DNA of 52,045 bases from Candidatus Zixiibacteriota bacterium (GCA_040756055.1 JBFLZR010000010.1:1-52045); one strand, 5' to 3'. Shown: positions 6,745 to 14,411, counted from the stretch's first letter. Notes: a model not told the origin generated them from the sequence alone. Made by a program: numbers and translations.

Positions 6745-7167
6745 ATGGCTAAATTTAGAGTACTAGCCTTTTTGATGGCGTCATCGGGCAACTTCGCTGG
6801 TACGATAATTTCTGCATTATTGTTTTTATCACTTGGCAACGAAGATCCGGATGGCATTGACACACCTTTTGGGGTGGTTATTGCCATATCGTCAGCAATT
6901 GCAATCTGGATACTGATAGCGAACTGGAAGACCCGGCTTAAGCTGATTCATCTATTTCTTTTTGCGGGCCTCTTGGCTCCCATCAGCTATCGTTTTTTGG
7001 TGGCGGGGAATACCTTTTTTACGATATTAGAGATAGTTCACGGACAATGGATGCCTTATCCGGAAAATCTTTTCTACAATCTAGTTTTGAGCGTGCTGGT
7101 CAACGGTACAATGATCATGGCGTTAGCTGTATTAAATGAGCCGGACAATCAAATTGAAAAAAGTTGA
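6745..7167 (+). CDS. Small polytopic membrane protein of unknown function
   Basis: The product has 140 residues; the ATG at 6745 follows GGAGGGG closely. Four predicted transmembrane segments lie at about residues 5-32, 41-62, 67-85 and 114-132, with a short loop 'GNEDPDGIDTP' between the first two. No family is recognised. Codon use and the strong ribosome binding site support a real gene. It is separated from the preceding secreted-protein gene by 208 bases holding the inverted repeat. Confidence 0.6.
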   Translation: MAKFRVLAFLMASSGNFAGTIISALLFLSLGNEDPDGIDTPFGVVIAISSAIAIWILIANWKTRLKLIHLFLFAGLLAPISYRFLVAGNTFFTILEIVHGQWMPYPENLFYNLVLSVLVNGTMIMALAVLNEPDNQIEKS

Positions 7168-7361
7168 CGACAAAACTATAACCGCTTTCATATGCTTAAA
7201 GCGACCTTCCTAAATTTCATTACACCAATGCTGGCAGGAAGGTGAGTCCCCGCCGTCGGGTGAATTCCTTGGACCGAACAAGATATTCCTCGTCAACGAC
7301 GAAGAGGGCGGTCCGTCAAGGCCTCTTTGTAGAGGCTCGCTAGTTACTGCCAGCCTGGGCA

Positions 7362-7504
7362 ATTCGTGGCGATATTCGAGTTATTCGTACAGTTAGGCGC
7401 AAAACTCGTAAGTCATTCAATCCAATTCGTAAAAAAATGAAGCCTGGTCGCAGGTTTTCGGAAGATACCAGCCCGGATTCGTAACGATAGGGCCGAAATT
7501 CGTA
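7362..7504 (+). repeat. Helically phased ATTCGTA box array, copy 2
   Basis: Boxes start at 7362 (ATTCGTG), 7383, 7404 (ACTCGTA), 7425, 7456 (degenerate TTTCGGA), 7477 and 7498, giving spacings of 21, 21, 21, 31, 21 and 21 bp. An extra off-phase ATTCGAG lies at 7374. The spacing order, including the single 31-bp step after the fourth box, repeats that of the array at 3159. The last box ends 107 bp before the sigma-54 type promoter, against 108 bp in copy 1. The bases between boxes are not conserved, so selection appears to act on the boxes and their phase. Confidence 0.82.
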
Positions 7505-7611
7505 AAACCGGGTGATCGGGCTGATGGCAAAGACAAGGCCTGATTCCGTGCGGCCGCGCAATTATCTCGTAGATAACTACTTAACATTGAAATTTAGATT
7601 GAGGCGACGGC

Positions 7612-7627
7612 TGGCACGGGGTTTGTA
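7612..7627 (+). promoter_or_regulatory. Sigma-54 type promoter, copy 2
   Basis: TGGCACG-GGGT-TTGTA at 7612-7627 matches the consensus TGGCACG-N4-TTGCA at every fixed base except C to T in the -12 GC. The predicted start is near 7638, giving a leader of about 420 bases before the ATG at 8058. A second register (GG at 7618-7619, GC at 7630-7631 in TTGCA) is possible, but its -24 element is poorer. Confidence 0.78.
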
Positions 7628-7681
7628 TTGCACTATTTTTGAGAACGGACTTCTCATTTAGTTCCTTTTGTTGAGTAGGTC

Positions 7682-7754
7682 GTCCTGGTCGGGTCCGGCC
7701 TTGCGGAGGGCAGTGGGACAGTGGAAAATGTAACATCGGGCCCGACCGGGGGAC
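7682..7754 (+). promoter_or_regulatory. Conserved GC-rich leader hairpin, copy 2
   Basis: The arm GTCCTGGTCGGGTCC (7682-7696) pairs with GGGCCCGACCGGGGGAC (7738-7754) through a GGTCGGG core with G-U pairs and a small bulge. The upstream GGACTTCTCAT...GTTCCTTTTGTTGAGT (7647-7676) aligns with 3422-3452 in copy 1. The arms differ in sequence between copies yet still pair, which favours a selected RNA structure. Confidence 0.55.
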
Positions 7755-8057
7755 TAAAAAAGTTCGGCTTAAGCAGCAGTTACTTCGGAAATACTTAGCG
7801 TCGATGGTAAATATCACAGATAGAGATGTCGCAAGCCTGGCTTTCGGCATGCCCGTGCAGTTAACGTGGGTTGTGTTGGCTGGGAAACGTTTTGTCAAGG
7901 TTCGGGCAGACAGAAACCGGGGCAGCGATTTTCTCTGTTGATGGTGAGGGGATGTCCGATTGGAGGCGGCGGGTGGCTTACTTGTAGCTGGTGACCACCT
8001 GCCGCTTCTTAGAGGACATTCTTTAAGAGCAATCTTTTGAGAGGAGGTTTTGAGGAG

Positions 8058-8426
8058 ATGGAAGACATCAGGAGGAAACGAACGACGGGCGCGGTCTTGT
8101 TGCTGCTGACAGTATTGCTTTGCGCGGCATTTATGACACCTTCGGTTGCAGCAGGTCCGCCGAATCAGTTGGAGTCCCGGATTGTCGCGGATGACCACCC
8201 GTGGGGAGACGAGCATCCGTGGGTCGACGCCCTGGCAGCATCGGATGATCACCCGTGGAATGACGGAAAGCCAACGATTGATGATCATCCGTGGGGAGAG
8301 GGTAAGCCGAAATCTGATGATACTCCTTGGGGTGATCGCGGGCCGAAAAACGACAATGATTCCGGAGACCTCGGAGCCATTGGCGAGATATTTTTCTACC
8401 TCAACTTGTGGATGGTAAATTTCTAA
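8058..8426 (+). CDS. Exported DDHPWGD-repeat protein
   Basis: The product has 122 residues. The ATG at 8058 is preferred over an upstream TTG at 8037 because GAGGAGG (8041-8047) lies between them. A signal peptide ('TTGAVLLLLTVLLCAAFM') ends near 'SVAA-GPP', echoing the AGPP after the signal of the peptide at 3664. Five near-repeats follow: DDHPWGD (45-51), DEHPWVD (51-57), DDHPWND (63-69), DDHPWGE (75-81) and DDTPWGD (87-93), with 'GKP' linkers. The tail 'GEIFFYLNLWMVNF' is hydrophobic. The protein at 712 has one such motif. Asp/His-rich repeats could bind metal; no known family is recognised. It lies directly downstream of the second sigma-54 module. Confidence 0.68.
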   Translation: MEDIRRKRTTGAVLLLLTVLLCAAFMTPSVAAGPPNQLESRIVADDHPWGDEHPWVDALAASDDHPWNDGKPTIDDHPWGEGKPKSDDTPWGDRGPKNDNDSGDLGAIGEIFFYLNLWMVNF

Positions 8427-8455
8427 TTGGCAACATTATCTGTTGAGGAGGCCGC

Positions 8456-8692
8456 TTGAAGACCCTTCTGATTCTCAACATCGTATTCGTGTTTGCAGGT
8501 ATCGTTTTGCTGGCGATGGCGTATCGGGAGCGCAACAAAGACAACGCGCCGTTCAGTTTTAAGCTGTCCGCTTTTCGCGGTATCCGCAACCGGTTTACCC
8601 AAACCGGTCACCGGTATTATCTGGCCGGTGTTTTATTCGTATCGCTCGGATGCCTGTCGTCTTCTATCTACTGGCTTTCAAGATCAGATTAA
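8456..8692 (+). CDS. Small two-helix membrane protein
   Basis: The product has 78 residues. It starts at TTG (8456) after GAGGAGG (8445-8451). Two transmembrane helices (about 2-20 and 55-74) flank a basic cytoplasmic or periplasmic segment ('RNRFTQTGHRYY'). It is 29 bases after the DDHPWGD-repeat gene and is probably cotranscribed with it. No family is recognised. Confidence 0.5.
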   Translation: MKTLLILNIVFVFAGIVLLAMAYRERNKDNAPFSFKLSAFRGIRNRFTQTGHRYYLAGVLFVSLGCLSSSIYWLSRSD

Positions 8693-8840
8693 ACCAGGGA
8701 GGCCGGGCAGTCTTGGTCCAAGCGCTGTCCGGCCGATTCTTTGGGCATGTTGATAAAGTCCTCGTGTCTGGTTGAGGCAGGTCCTGTAAATCCGTGTAGC
8801 GAATTTATGTGACCTGGCGCTTGTGCCGCTCTTGGACTTA

Positions 8841-9030
8841 TGTGTCAGGTCACAATTTCTGCAAGCAGAAATCAAGACCTGACACAACGGCGTAAAGGTT
8901 ATTCAACAAGCCTCTGTGGCCGGACCTATCTTGAAATTACGTCACAATTTCAGCAAGCAGAAATCAAGACCTGACACAACGGCGTAAAGGTTATTCAGCA
9001 AGCCTCTGTGGCCGGACCTACCTTAAAATT
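8841..9030. repeat. 92-bp tandem duplication containing a GTGTCAGGTC palindrome
   Basis: Bases 8849-8938 recur at 8941-9030 (period 92) with few differences. The first copy begins within a nested palindrome: outer arms TGTGTCAGGTC (8841-8851) and GACCTGACACA (8876-8886), inner arms ATTTCTGC and GCAGAAAT. The second copy keeps the inner and right arms but has lost the left outer arm. The outer arms recur at 28932 and 28998. The stretch 8693-9048 holds no gene. A REP- or MITE-like element is the likeliest explanation. Confidence 0.7.
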
Positions 9031-9048
9031 TTGCCAAAAACAAGCTCG

Positions 9049-9076
9049 TTGACAAACAGGGGGAACATCGTATATT
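9049..9076 (+). promoter_or_regulatory. Sigma-70 type promoter
   Basis: TTGACA (9049-9054), a 16-base spacer, TATATT (9071-9076). It is placed 55 bases before the ATG at 9131. Confidence 0.6.
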
Positions 9077-9130
9077 TCGTCGATTTTGTCCGCTTAAGTT
9101 AAAAAGCGAAAGGTCGTCGAAAACAGCGGT

Positions 9131-9532
9131 ATGTCATTTTTGTCAACCTCGCGCAATCGCCTTGTTCTGGTCCTCTGGCTGGTTGGTATACATTCGATCG
9201 TTGTCGGATTCGGTCTGATCTTCCTGCCGCCGTCGTATGTACCGTTTTTCGGCTTCGCACCGTTTGCCGAAAAATTCTTTCCGGTGCAGGGGGGAGTATT
9301 TCATCTGGTTATGGCGGTAGCCTATATTATGGCGGCGGTAAGGCCGGAGCGTTATCCCGGGCTGATAATTCTCTCTTTTGTAGCCAAGCTGATGGCGGCC
9401 GCGTTTCTGCTCACATACTATATTCTAATAGATCGAATCTGGATGGTGCTTTTTTCGGGAGTCGGCGATGCCCTGATGGGGCTGGTGATATACCTTTTGT
9501 ATCGCGCCTTCAACCGCGAAACCGCGTCATAG
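9131..9532 (+). CDS. Four-helix membrane protein of unknown function
   Basis: The product has 133 residues. Four predicted transmembrane helices lie at about residues 10-30, 52-70, 76-97 and 100-125. A conserved-looking loop 'LPPSYVPFFGFAPFAEKFFP' precedes the second helix. No family is assigned. It has its own good promoter and is followed by 91 bases before the methyltransferase gene. The start at 9131 lacks a clear ribosome binding site, but the helix begins correctly from it. Confidence 0.55.
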   Translation: MSFLSTSRNRLVLVLWLVGIHSIVVGFGLIFLPPSYVPFFGFAPFAEKFFPVQGGVFHLVMAVAYIMAAVRPERYPGLIILSFVAKLMAAAFLLTYYILIDRIWMVLFSGVGDALMGLVIYLLYRAFNRETAS

Positions 9533-9623
9533 AATCACCGTATACAATAGTCATCGACGGCGAAAATAACGGGCAATTTTGTCCGAAGATTGAATTTCAA
9601 CTTTGTTTGAAGGGGAGCGAAGT

Positions 9624-10214
9624 ATGTTTCACAAGATACCGCAGGCGATAGCCGAGCGGATGATGTTTCTGGAAGAGCTCGACAGGCGCGATCGTCTGGA
9701 TGGCACCAGTCGCAAGGTGCGGCTTCGGCAAATCCCGCCGGATACCGGGAAGTTCATAGCGTTGCTCGCGTCCGAGGCGCCCGATGGCGCCCTGGTGGAG
9801 ATCGGCACGAGCGCCGGGTATTCTACTCTCTGGTTAGCTCTGGCGTGTCTTGAGACTGACCGTAAGATTGTCACGATTGAGATCGATGATGATAAGTTCC
9901 GGATGGCAACAGAGACTTTCCGTCTCACCGGCCTTGGCGGCACAGTTGAGCAGGTTCACCGCGACGCCCGGGAGGTGCTGGACGGATTTACGGATATAGC
10001 GTTTTGTTTTCTCGATGCCGAAAAGGAGATTTACGATAGCTGTTATGAGCTGGTGGTGCCGAGGATGGTACCGGGAGGTATCCTTGTTGCCGACAATGTT
10101 ATCAGTCACCGGGAGATTCTCCAGCCGTTTTTGGACAGGGTGGAGGCTGATGAGCGGGTGGATTCGGTGGTGGTGCCGATCGGCAAAGGGGAACTTCTCT
10201 GCCGCAAGCGGTAG
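9624..10214 (+). CDS. SAM-dependent O-methyltransferase, class I
   Basis: The product has 196 residues, close to the roughly 200-220 usual for the catechol/caffeoyl-CoA O-methyltransferase family (Methyltransf_3 or _24). The SAM-binding motif I is '[18 protein letters not shown]' (residues about 53-70). The acidic end of strand 2 is '[11 protein letters not shown]', motif II is '[14 protein letters not shown]' with the metal-ligand type Asp, and '[12 protein letters not shown]' supplies the DN pair. The ATG at 9624 follows AAGGGGAG. The methyl acceptor cannot be told from sequence; bacterial members act on small catechols or other hydroxylated compounds. It stands alone between a membrane protein gene and rsgA. 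Confidence 0.85.
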   Translation: MFHKIPQAIAERMMFLEELDRRDRLDGTSRKVRLRQIPPDTGKFIALLASEAPDGALVEIGTSAGYSTLWLALACLETDRKIVTIEIDDDKFRMATETFRLTGLGGTVEQVHRDAREVLDGFTDIAFCFLDAEKEIYDSCYELVVPRMVPGGILVADNVISHREILQPFLDRVEADERVDSVVVPIGKGELLCRKR

Positions 10215-10236
10215 CCGGCAGGTGACACGATAAATG

Positions 10237-10264
10237 TTGACAGGCCTTTTTTATTTGATATAAT
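10237..10264 (+). promoter_or_regulatory. Consensus sigma-70 promoter upstream of rsgA
   Basis: TTGACA (10237-10242), a 16-base spacer and a perfect TATAAT (10259-10264). It is the strongest vegetative promoter seen in the window. It drives the short ORF at 10320 and, past two hairpins, rsgA. Confidence 0.75.
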
Positions 10265-10319
10265 AGGGGTGACTTTTAACCAGGGTCCGCGGATGGCGGA
10301 TGGAAAGGAGGCGTATTTT

Positions 10320-10376
10320 ATGACAGCGGTAGTTGAAAGAGTAGTTGTAAAGTTACGCCCGGGAGGCGGTCGGTAA
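10320..10376 (+). CDS. 18-residue leader peptide ORF upstream of rsgA
   Basis: The ORF encodes MTAVVERVVVKLRPGGGR and has an AAAGGAGG site (10304-10311) eight bases before the ATG. It lies 55 bases after a consensus promoter and is followed within 40 bases by two GC-rich hairpins before the rsgA ATG. That layout is typical of leader peptides used for attenuation, but there is no run of one amino acid's codons; the end is 'RPGGGR'. It may instead be a stalling peptide or part of a small RNA. Confidence 0.5.
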   Translation: MTAVVERVVVKLRPGGGR

Positions 10377-10410
10377 ACGACTTTCAGGACCATAGTCCAA
10401 TTTATTGATA

Positions 10411-10444
10411 ACCGCGGGTGTAGCTTTGGTCCGCGGTATTTTTG
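10411..10444 (+). terminator. Terminator-like hairpin 1 before rsgA
   Basis: ACCGCGG (10411-10417) pairs with CCGCGGT (10431-10437), followed by ATTTTTG. It would end the leader transcript upstream of rsgA or act as an attenuator. Confidence 0.6.
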
Positions 10445-10459
10445 TATCTGGTAAACGGT

Positions 10460-10495
10460 GAGCCGCGGAATTTAATCTTGCGGCTCTTTACTTTT
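10460..10495 (+). terminator. Terminator-like hairpin 2 before rsgA
   Basis: GAGCCGC (10460-10466) pairs with GCGGCTC (10480-10486), followed by TTTACTTTT. It is 30 bases before the rsgA ATG and could also mask its ribosome binding region. Confidence 0.55.
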
Positions 10496-10515
10496 ATAAA
10501 GGAAATTGACAAGCG

Positions 10516-11646
10516 ATGAGTAACGATAATTCGAATACATCGATGATTTCACTTGGGTGGGATCAGCATTTCGAGAAACATTTTGAACCATACAGCCCCG
10601 ACGGGCTCGTGCCGGGAAGAGTGGAAGCGGAACATCGCAATCTATACCGGGTGGTGTGCGAGTGCGGGCATTTCAGCGCCGAGGTATCCGGGCGGTTCAT
10701 AAACAGCGCCGTATCGCGGGGTGACTATCCGGCGGTCGGTGACTGGGTGGTGATGAACCTTCTGGAGAAGGAACAAAAGGGTATCATTCAGGCGGTGCTT
10801 GAGCGCAAGAGTTGTTTTTCGCGCAAGGCGGTGTTATCGGGAGGTATGCCCGATACGGGTGGCAAGACAGCCGAGCAGGTGTTGGCGGCGAATATCGACA
10901 CGGTCTTTCTCGTCAGCGGTTTGGACAATAATTTCAATATCCGTCGTATCGAACGCTATGTGACGGTTGCCTACAACAGCGGGGCGACCCCGGTTATCAT
11001 ATTGAACAAAGCGGATCTCCGCGATGATCTCGATGAGTGCGTGAGCGAGGTTCAGGAGATTGCGGCCGGTGTGGATGTTTTAGCTGTCAGCGCAGCTTCA
11101 CACGCGGGCCTGGATGCGCTTCAGAGATATCTTGCGGTGGGAAAGACCGTGGCGTTTCTGGGGTCATCGGGAGTGGGCAAATCCACGATTATCAACACGC
11201 TGCTTGGTGAGCAAAGGCTCAAGACCAGGGAGGTTAGTGGTGAGGACAGCCGGGGCAGGCACACGACCACGCATCGTGAGCTGATTGTTCTCCCCGGCGG
11301 CGGGGTGGTGATTGATACACCGGGAATGCGCGAGATCAGCCTGTGGGATGATACCGGCGGTCTTCAGAAGGCTTTCGATGATATCGAGGCGTTTGCCCGC
11401 CAGTGCCGGTTTCATGACTGCACACACGAGAGCGAACCGGGTTGCGCCGTGCAGGCGGCGCTTGCCGATGGACGGCTCGATGCGGCGAGGTTTGGCAATT
11501 ACGTGAAACTTCAAAAAGAGATCAGCGCCTTCGCCATCAGGAAAGACAAACAACTGTACCGGCAGACGACAAGGGAACGGGACAAGAAGCATCGCCGGTA
11601 TTTTAAAGAGATGCAGAAGGTGAACAAGAAGTTTCGCGAGAGGTGA
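10516..11646 (+). CDS. rsgA: Ribosome small-subunit-dependent GTPase A
   Basis: The product has 376 residues, slightly longer than the usual 300-350. RsgA (YjeQ) binds the 30S subunit late in assembly and hydrolyses GTP. The GTPase is circularly permuted, as in the family. An N-terminal OB fold (about 30-105) is followed by the G4 motif NKAD (164-167), then the P-loop GSSGVGKST (216-224), switch region 'GRHTTTHREL', and G3 DTPG (267-270). The zinc site C297-X4-C302-X-H304-X5-C310 is complete. The C-terminal 50 residues are Lys/Arg-rich and probably bind rRNA. The next gene follows after 26 bases. Expression appears to pass through a leader ORF and two hairpins. Confidence 0.95.
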   Translation: MSNDNSNTSMISLGWDQHFEKHFEPYSPDGLVPGRVEAEHRNLYRVVCECGHFSAEVSGRFINSAVSRGDYPAVGDWVVMNLLEKEQKGIIQAVLERKSCFSRKAVLSGGMPDTGGKTAEQVLAANIDTVFLVSGLDNNFNIRRIERYVTVAYNSGATPVIILNKADLRDDLDECVSEVQEIAAGVDVLAVSAASHAGLDALQRYLAVGKTVAFLGSSGVGKSTIINTLLGEQRLKTREVSGEDSRGRHTTTHRELIVLPGGGVVIDTPGMREISLWDDTGGLQKAFDDIEAFARQCRFHDCTHESEPGCAVQAALADGRLDAARFGNYVKLQKEISAFAIRKDKQLYRQTTRERDKKHRRYFKEMQKVNKKFRER

Positions 11647-11672
11647 GCTCATTCGCGTTTGGAGAGAGAATA

Positions 11673-12689
11673 ATGGATCAACAGACAGAGAGAATATTTG
11701 CCGACAACGAGCAGAAGGTGCTTTCTGAGGCAAGTAAACGATATGGTATGGCGCCGGACAGCCTGAAACGATTGGGTTCGTTTGAGAGTTTCGTGTTTGA
11801 GTATCGCTATCAAGACACAGACCAGATTCTGCGGGTCACCCCCGGTTCGCACCGCCAGGCGACTGCGATCAAGGGAGAACTGGAATGGGTCAACTATCTT
11901 GCCGACAACGGTGTTTCCGTTTGCCGGGGACTGCCATCGAAAAACGGTTCGTTGGTCGAGGTGATCGAACTGGACACGATCGATTCCGACCCGGATGCTT
12001 TTTACAGCGTGGTGAGTTTTACTAAGGCTCCGGGAAGGCGGGCGATCAAAGAGGACTGGAACGAGAAGCTGTTCACCAACTGGGGGCAGGTCATCGGCAG
12101 GATGCACGCCCTGACCAAAAACTACCAACCATCGGATCCATCACTTGTGCGCCACGTTTGGCACGAGGACGGTGACTTGCGAGCCGACAGGTATCTGCCG
12201 GAGTCTCAGACAAAAGTCCTGGCCAGGCACGCCGATCTGATGGATTATCTTCACAAGCTGCCGATGGATACGGATTCGTTCGGGCTGGTTCACGAGGACA
12301 TGCATCACGGCAATTTCTTCGTCGATAACGGCAGTATCACGGTTTTCGATTTCGACGATTGTCAGCATCACTGGTTTGCCTCGGATCTGGCGATGCCTTT
12401 GTTTTATGTCATGCGCAACCTGACTCTCAACGACCAGTCGCTGGAATTCGCCCATCACTTTTTCGGTTGTCTTATGGAGGGTTACTCCCGCGAGAACAGG
12501 ATAGAGAAGTACTGGCTGGAGCAGATCCCGCATTTTCTGAAACTGCGGGAGATGATTCTTTATATCATTCTCTATGCCGAAGAGGCGTTTGAAGCCAACG
12601 AATGGTGTCGGGCGTTCTTTAGTGGCAGAAGGGAGAGAATCGAAAACGGTGTTCCGGTACTCGATATGGATTTCGGACAGTTTGCTTAG
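11673..12689 (+). CDS. APH-family (aminoglycoside/homoserine kinase-like) phosphotransferase
   Basis: The product has 338 residues. It has the APH protein-kinase-like fold: catalytic loop 'LVHEDMHHGNFF' with D209 and N214, then the metal-binding 'VFDFDDCQ' (D226, D228). The N-lobe has the expected 'FVFEYRYQDTDQILRVTP' strand pair. Relatives include homoserine kinase type II, SrkA-like stress kinases and choline kinases; the substrate cannot be chosen from sequence. The ATG at 11673 follows GGAGAGAG, so it is preferred to a GTG overlapping the rsgA stop. It is 26 bases after rsgA and is probably cotranscribed. Confidence 0.82.
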   Translation: MDQQTERIFADNEQKVLSEASKRYGMAPDSLKRLGSFESFVFEYRYQDTDQILRVTPGSHRQATAIKGELEWVNYLADNGVSVCRGLPSKNGSLVEVIELDTIDSDPDAFYSVVSFTKAPGRRAIKEDWNEKLFTNWGQVIGRMHALTKNYQPSDPSLVRHVWHEDGDLRADRYLPESQTKVLARHADLMDYLHKLPMDTDSFGLVHEDMHHGNFFVDNGSITVFDFDDCQHHWFASDLAMPLFYVMRNLTLNDQSLEFAHHFFGCLMEGYSRENRIEKYWLEQIPHFLKLREMILYIILYAEEAFEANEWCRAFFSGRRERIENGVPVLDMDFGQFA

Positions 12690-12956
12690 TCCGTAGTATC
12701 TGTCGGGCACGCCGCTCGCCAAAACAGTTTGCTTTCACTCAGGTGGGACCGTACTTTTTTAGGCAGGCAATCTCTGCTGTCTGATTCGGCTAAAGCTAAA
12801 TTGAGTCAGGGCCGATACAGTATATATTGGATAACCGGGCCCGTTTTTTCCAAGATTTATTTCTCTGCCGGCCCAATTCACTGTATAGACATTGGGAAAT
12901 AGCCATATAAGCGGGCCGCATGAGGTCAGATCGTGCCGGCTGGAGGGAGAAAAGCC

Positions 12957-14411
12957 ATGATCAAAACTTCTATCATCACAATAAGCTCTGTCATTCTTTT
13001 GACTACCGCGTCGGTCTGGGCGGTGTCATTTGAGATAGGGGAGAGTTATTCCGCCGGACAGGAGCCTTTCTGGTTGAGCAAGGCTGACTTTAATAGTGAC
13101 GGGCATTTGGACTTGGCAGTCGGCCATTGTGATGAGCACCTCTATCCGGAGATAGACGCCAACAGCGGGATATCGGTTTTCTTCGGCAATGGCGACGGAA
13201 CGTTTGCTGAGGCGGTTCAATACGTTACAGGTTTCGGAACGTTAGCTATTTGTGCTGGTGATTTCGACGGTGATGGCGATATCGATCTTGCCTCAACACG
13301 ACCGGATAGGATCGGCTTCGTGGAGCCGGACTCGCTTTGCATATTGCTGAACGACGGCGAGGGAGTCTTTGAGCTTTCCCCAAGGTGCGAGACAGCGGTG
13401 GTAGGTTGCCTGGGTATGTGTGCTGTTGATGTGGACGGTGATAGCTCGGATGATTTGGTAATGACCGGTTATATGAACGACACTCTTTGTATCATGAAAA
13501 ACGGCGGTACCGGCAGTTTCGCTCTCGACACATGTTTCGCAGCAGGAGACTATGTGACTCGGGTATGCGCGGGTGATTTTGACTCCGACGGAGACGATGA
13601 CTTGGCCCTGGTAAACTTCGATAATCTTCTGATATACACCAACGACGGATTTGGAGACTTCACTTTTGCCGATGGATACAGTAATTCTGATCAAACCGAT
13701 ATTCTTGTGTCGGATTTCGACAGGGACGGGGACGGCGATCTGATGACAGTTTCACAGGCCACGGATTTAGTGACTGTCCGGCTGAATAGCGGTGATGCAA
13801 CATTTCCATTCACGGCTTATATTCCAGTTCCATTTATGCCATTCTCGGGAGCCCTGGCAGATTTTGACGGCGACGGCAATGAGGATCTGGCTTTAACGTG
13901 TCATGTTTGGGACAGTGTTTCAATTCTGCTTGGGACCGGCGACGGGGCGTTTGTGATGGATTCAAAATATTCGATCGCTGACAGACCAATTTCTCTGGAG
14001 GCCGGTGACTACGATGAAGATGGTGACTATGATTTGGTTGTAGTAAACAATTACTCCAACGAAATTACAATCATGCTGAATACGACCGTGGTAACAGATG
14101 TGACCGAGGAGGATAAGGTTGCAGAGGTGCCGTCGAGCTTTGGACTGCGTCAGAATTATCCCAACCCGTTCAATTCATCGACGAACATCCAATTCGATTT
14201 GTCGCAGCGGGCATTTGTGGAGATGACGATTTACAATATCGCAGGTCAGGTCGTGCGCTATCTTGTGACTGAAGAGATGTCAGCCGGGGTTCACACGGTT
14301 GAATGGAACGGTTCAAGCGACGCCGGCGTGCCGGTGGCGACGGGGATTTACCTCTGTCACCTGAAGGCGGGTGACTTTGTATCGATGAAGAAGATGGCGC
14401 TCTTGAAATAG
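12957..14411 (+). CDS. Secreted FG-GAP/VCBS-repeat protein with FlgD-like sorting tail
   Basis: The product has 484 residues. The ATG at 12957 follows GGAGGGAG; a signal peptide ('ITISSVILLTTASVWA') is present. Seven FG-GAP/VCBS repeats each carry a calcium-loop motif, for example DFNSDGHLDLA, DFDGDGDIDLA, DFDSDGDDDLA, DFDRDGDGDLM, DFDGDGNEDLA and DYDEDGDYDLV. They should form a seven-bladed beta propeller. The C-terminus ('LRQNYPNPFNSSTNIQFDL', 'GIYLCHLKAGDF', final MKKMALLK) is the FlgD-like Ig/type IX-style tail common in FCB-group secreted proteins. Such proteins are cell-surface or released, with unknown ligands. The 12690-12956 gap before it shows no gene. Confidence 0.85.
   Translation: MIKTSIITISSVILLTTASVWAVSFEIGESYSAGQEPFWLSKADFNSDGHLDLAVGHCDEHLYPEIDANSGISVFFGNGDGTFAEAVQYVTGFGTLAICAGDFDGDGDIDLASTRPDRIGFVEPDSLCILLNDGEGVFELSPRCETAVVGCLGMCAVDVDGDSSDDLVMTGYMNDTLCIMKNGGTGSFALDTCFAAGDYVTRVCAGDFDSDGDDDLALVNFDNLLIYTNDGFGDFTFADGYSNSDQTDILVSDFDRDGDGDLMTVSQATDLVTVRLNSGDATFPFTAYIPVPFMPFSGALADFDGDGNEDLALTCHVWDSVSILLGTGDGAFVMDSKYSIADRPISLEAGDYDEDGDYDLVVVNNYSNEITIMLNTTVVTDVTEEDKVAEVPSSFGLRQNYPNPFNSSTNIQFDLSQRAFVEMTIYNIAGQVVRYLVTEEMSAGVHTVEWNGSSDAGVPVATGIYLCHLKAGDFVSMKKMALLK

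Larger units (their letters stand above)
7168..8057. other. Long regulatory intergenic region, 890 bases
   Basis: It holds no supported gene. It contains an ACCTTCCT/AGGAAGGT inverted repeat (7204-7243), a GCCTCT-TTGT-AGAGGC hairpin (7321-7336), the second ATTCGTA array (7362-7504), the second sigma-54 type promoter (7612-7627) and the second leader hairpin (7682-7754). Confidence 0.6.

Noticed and set aside
7618-7632. Alternative sigma-54 register using TTGCA at 7628-7632
   Set aside because: The -12 is better, but the -24 loses CACG; the register at 7612 matches both elements and aligns with the site at 3389.
7581-8288. 235-codon open frame on the minus strand
   Set aside because: It covers the sigma-54 promoter, leader hairpin and start of the DDHPWGD gene, has no ribosome binding site or domain, and is Arg/Pro/Ser-rich as expected for a shadow.
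8849-9030. Repeat pair that might be a small CRISPR array
   Set aside because: Only two units, identical throughout with a 92-bp period and no variable spacers; no cas gene nearby.
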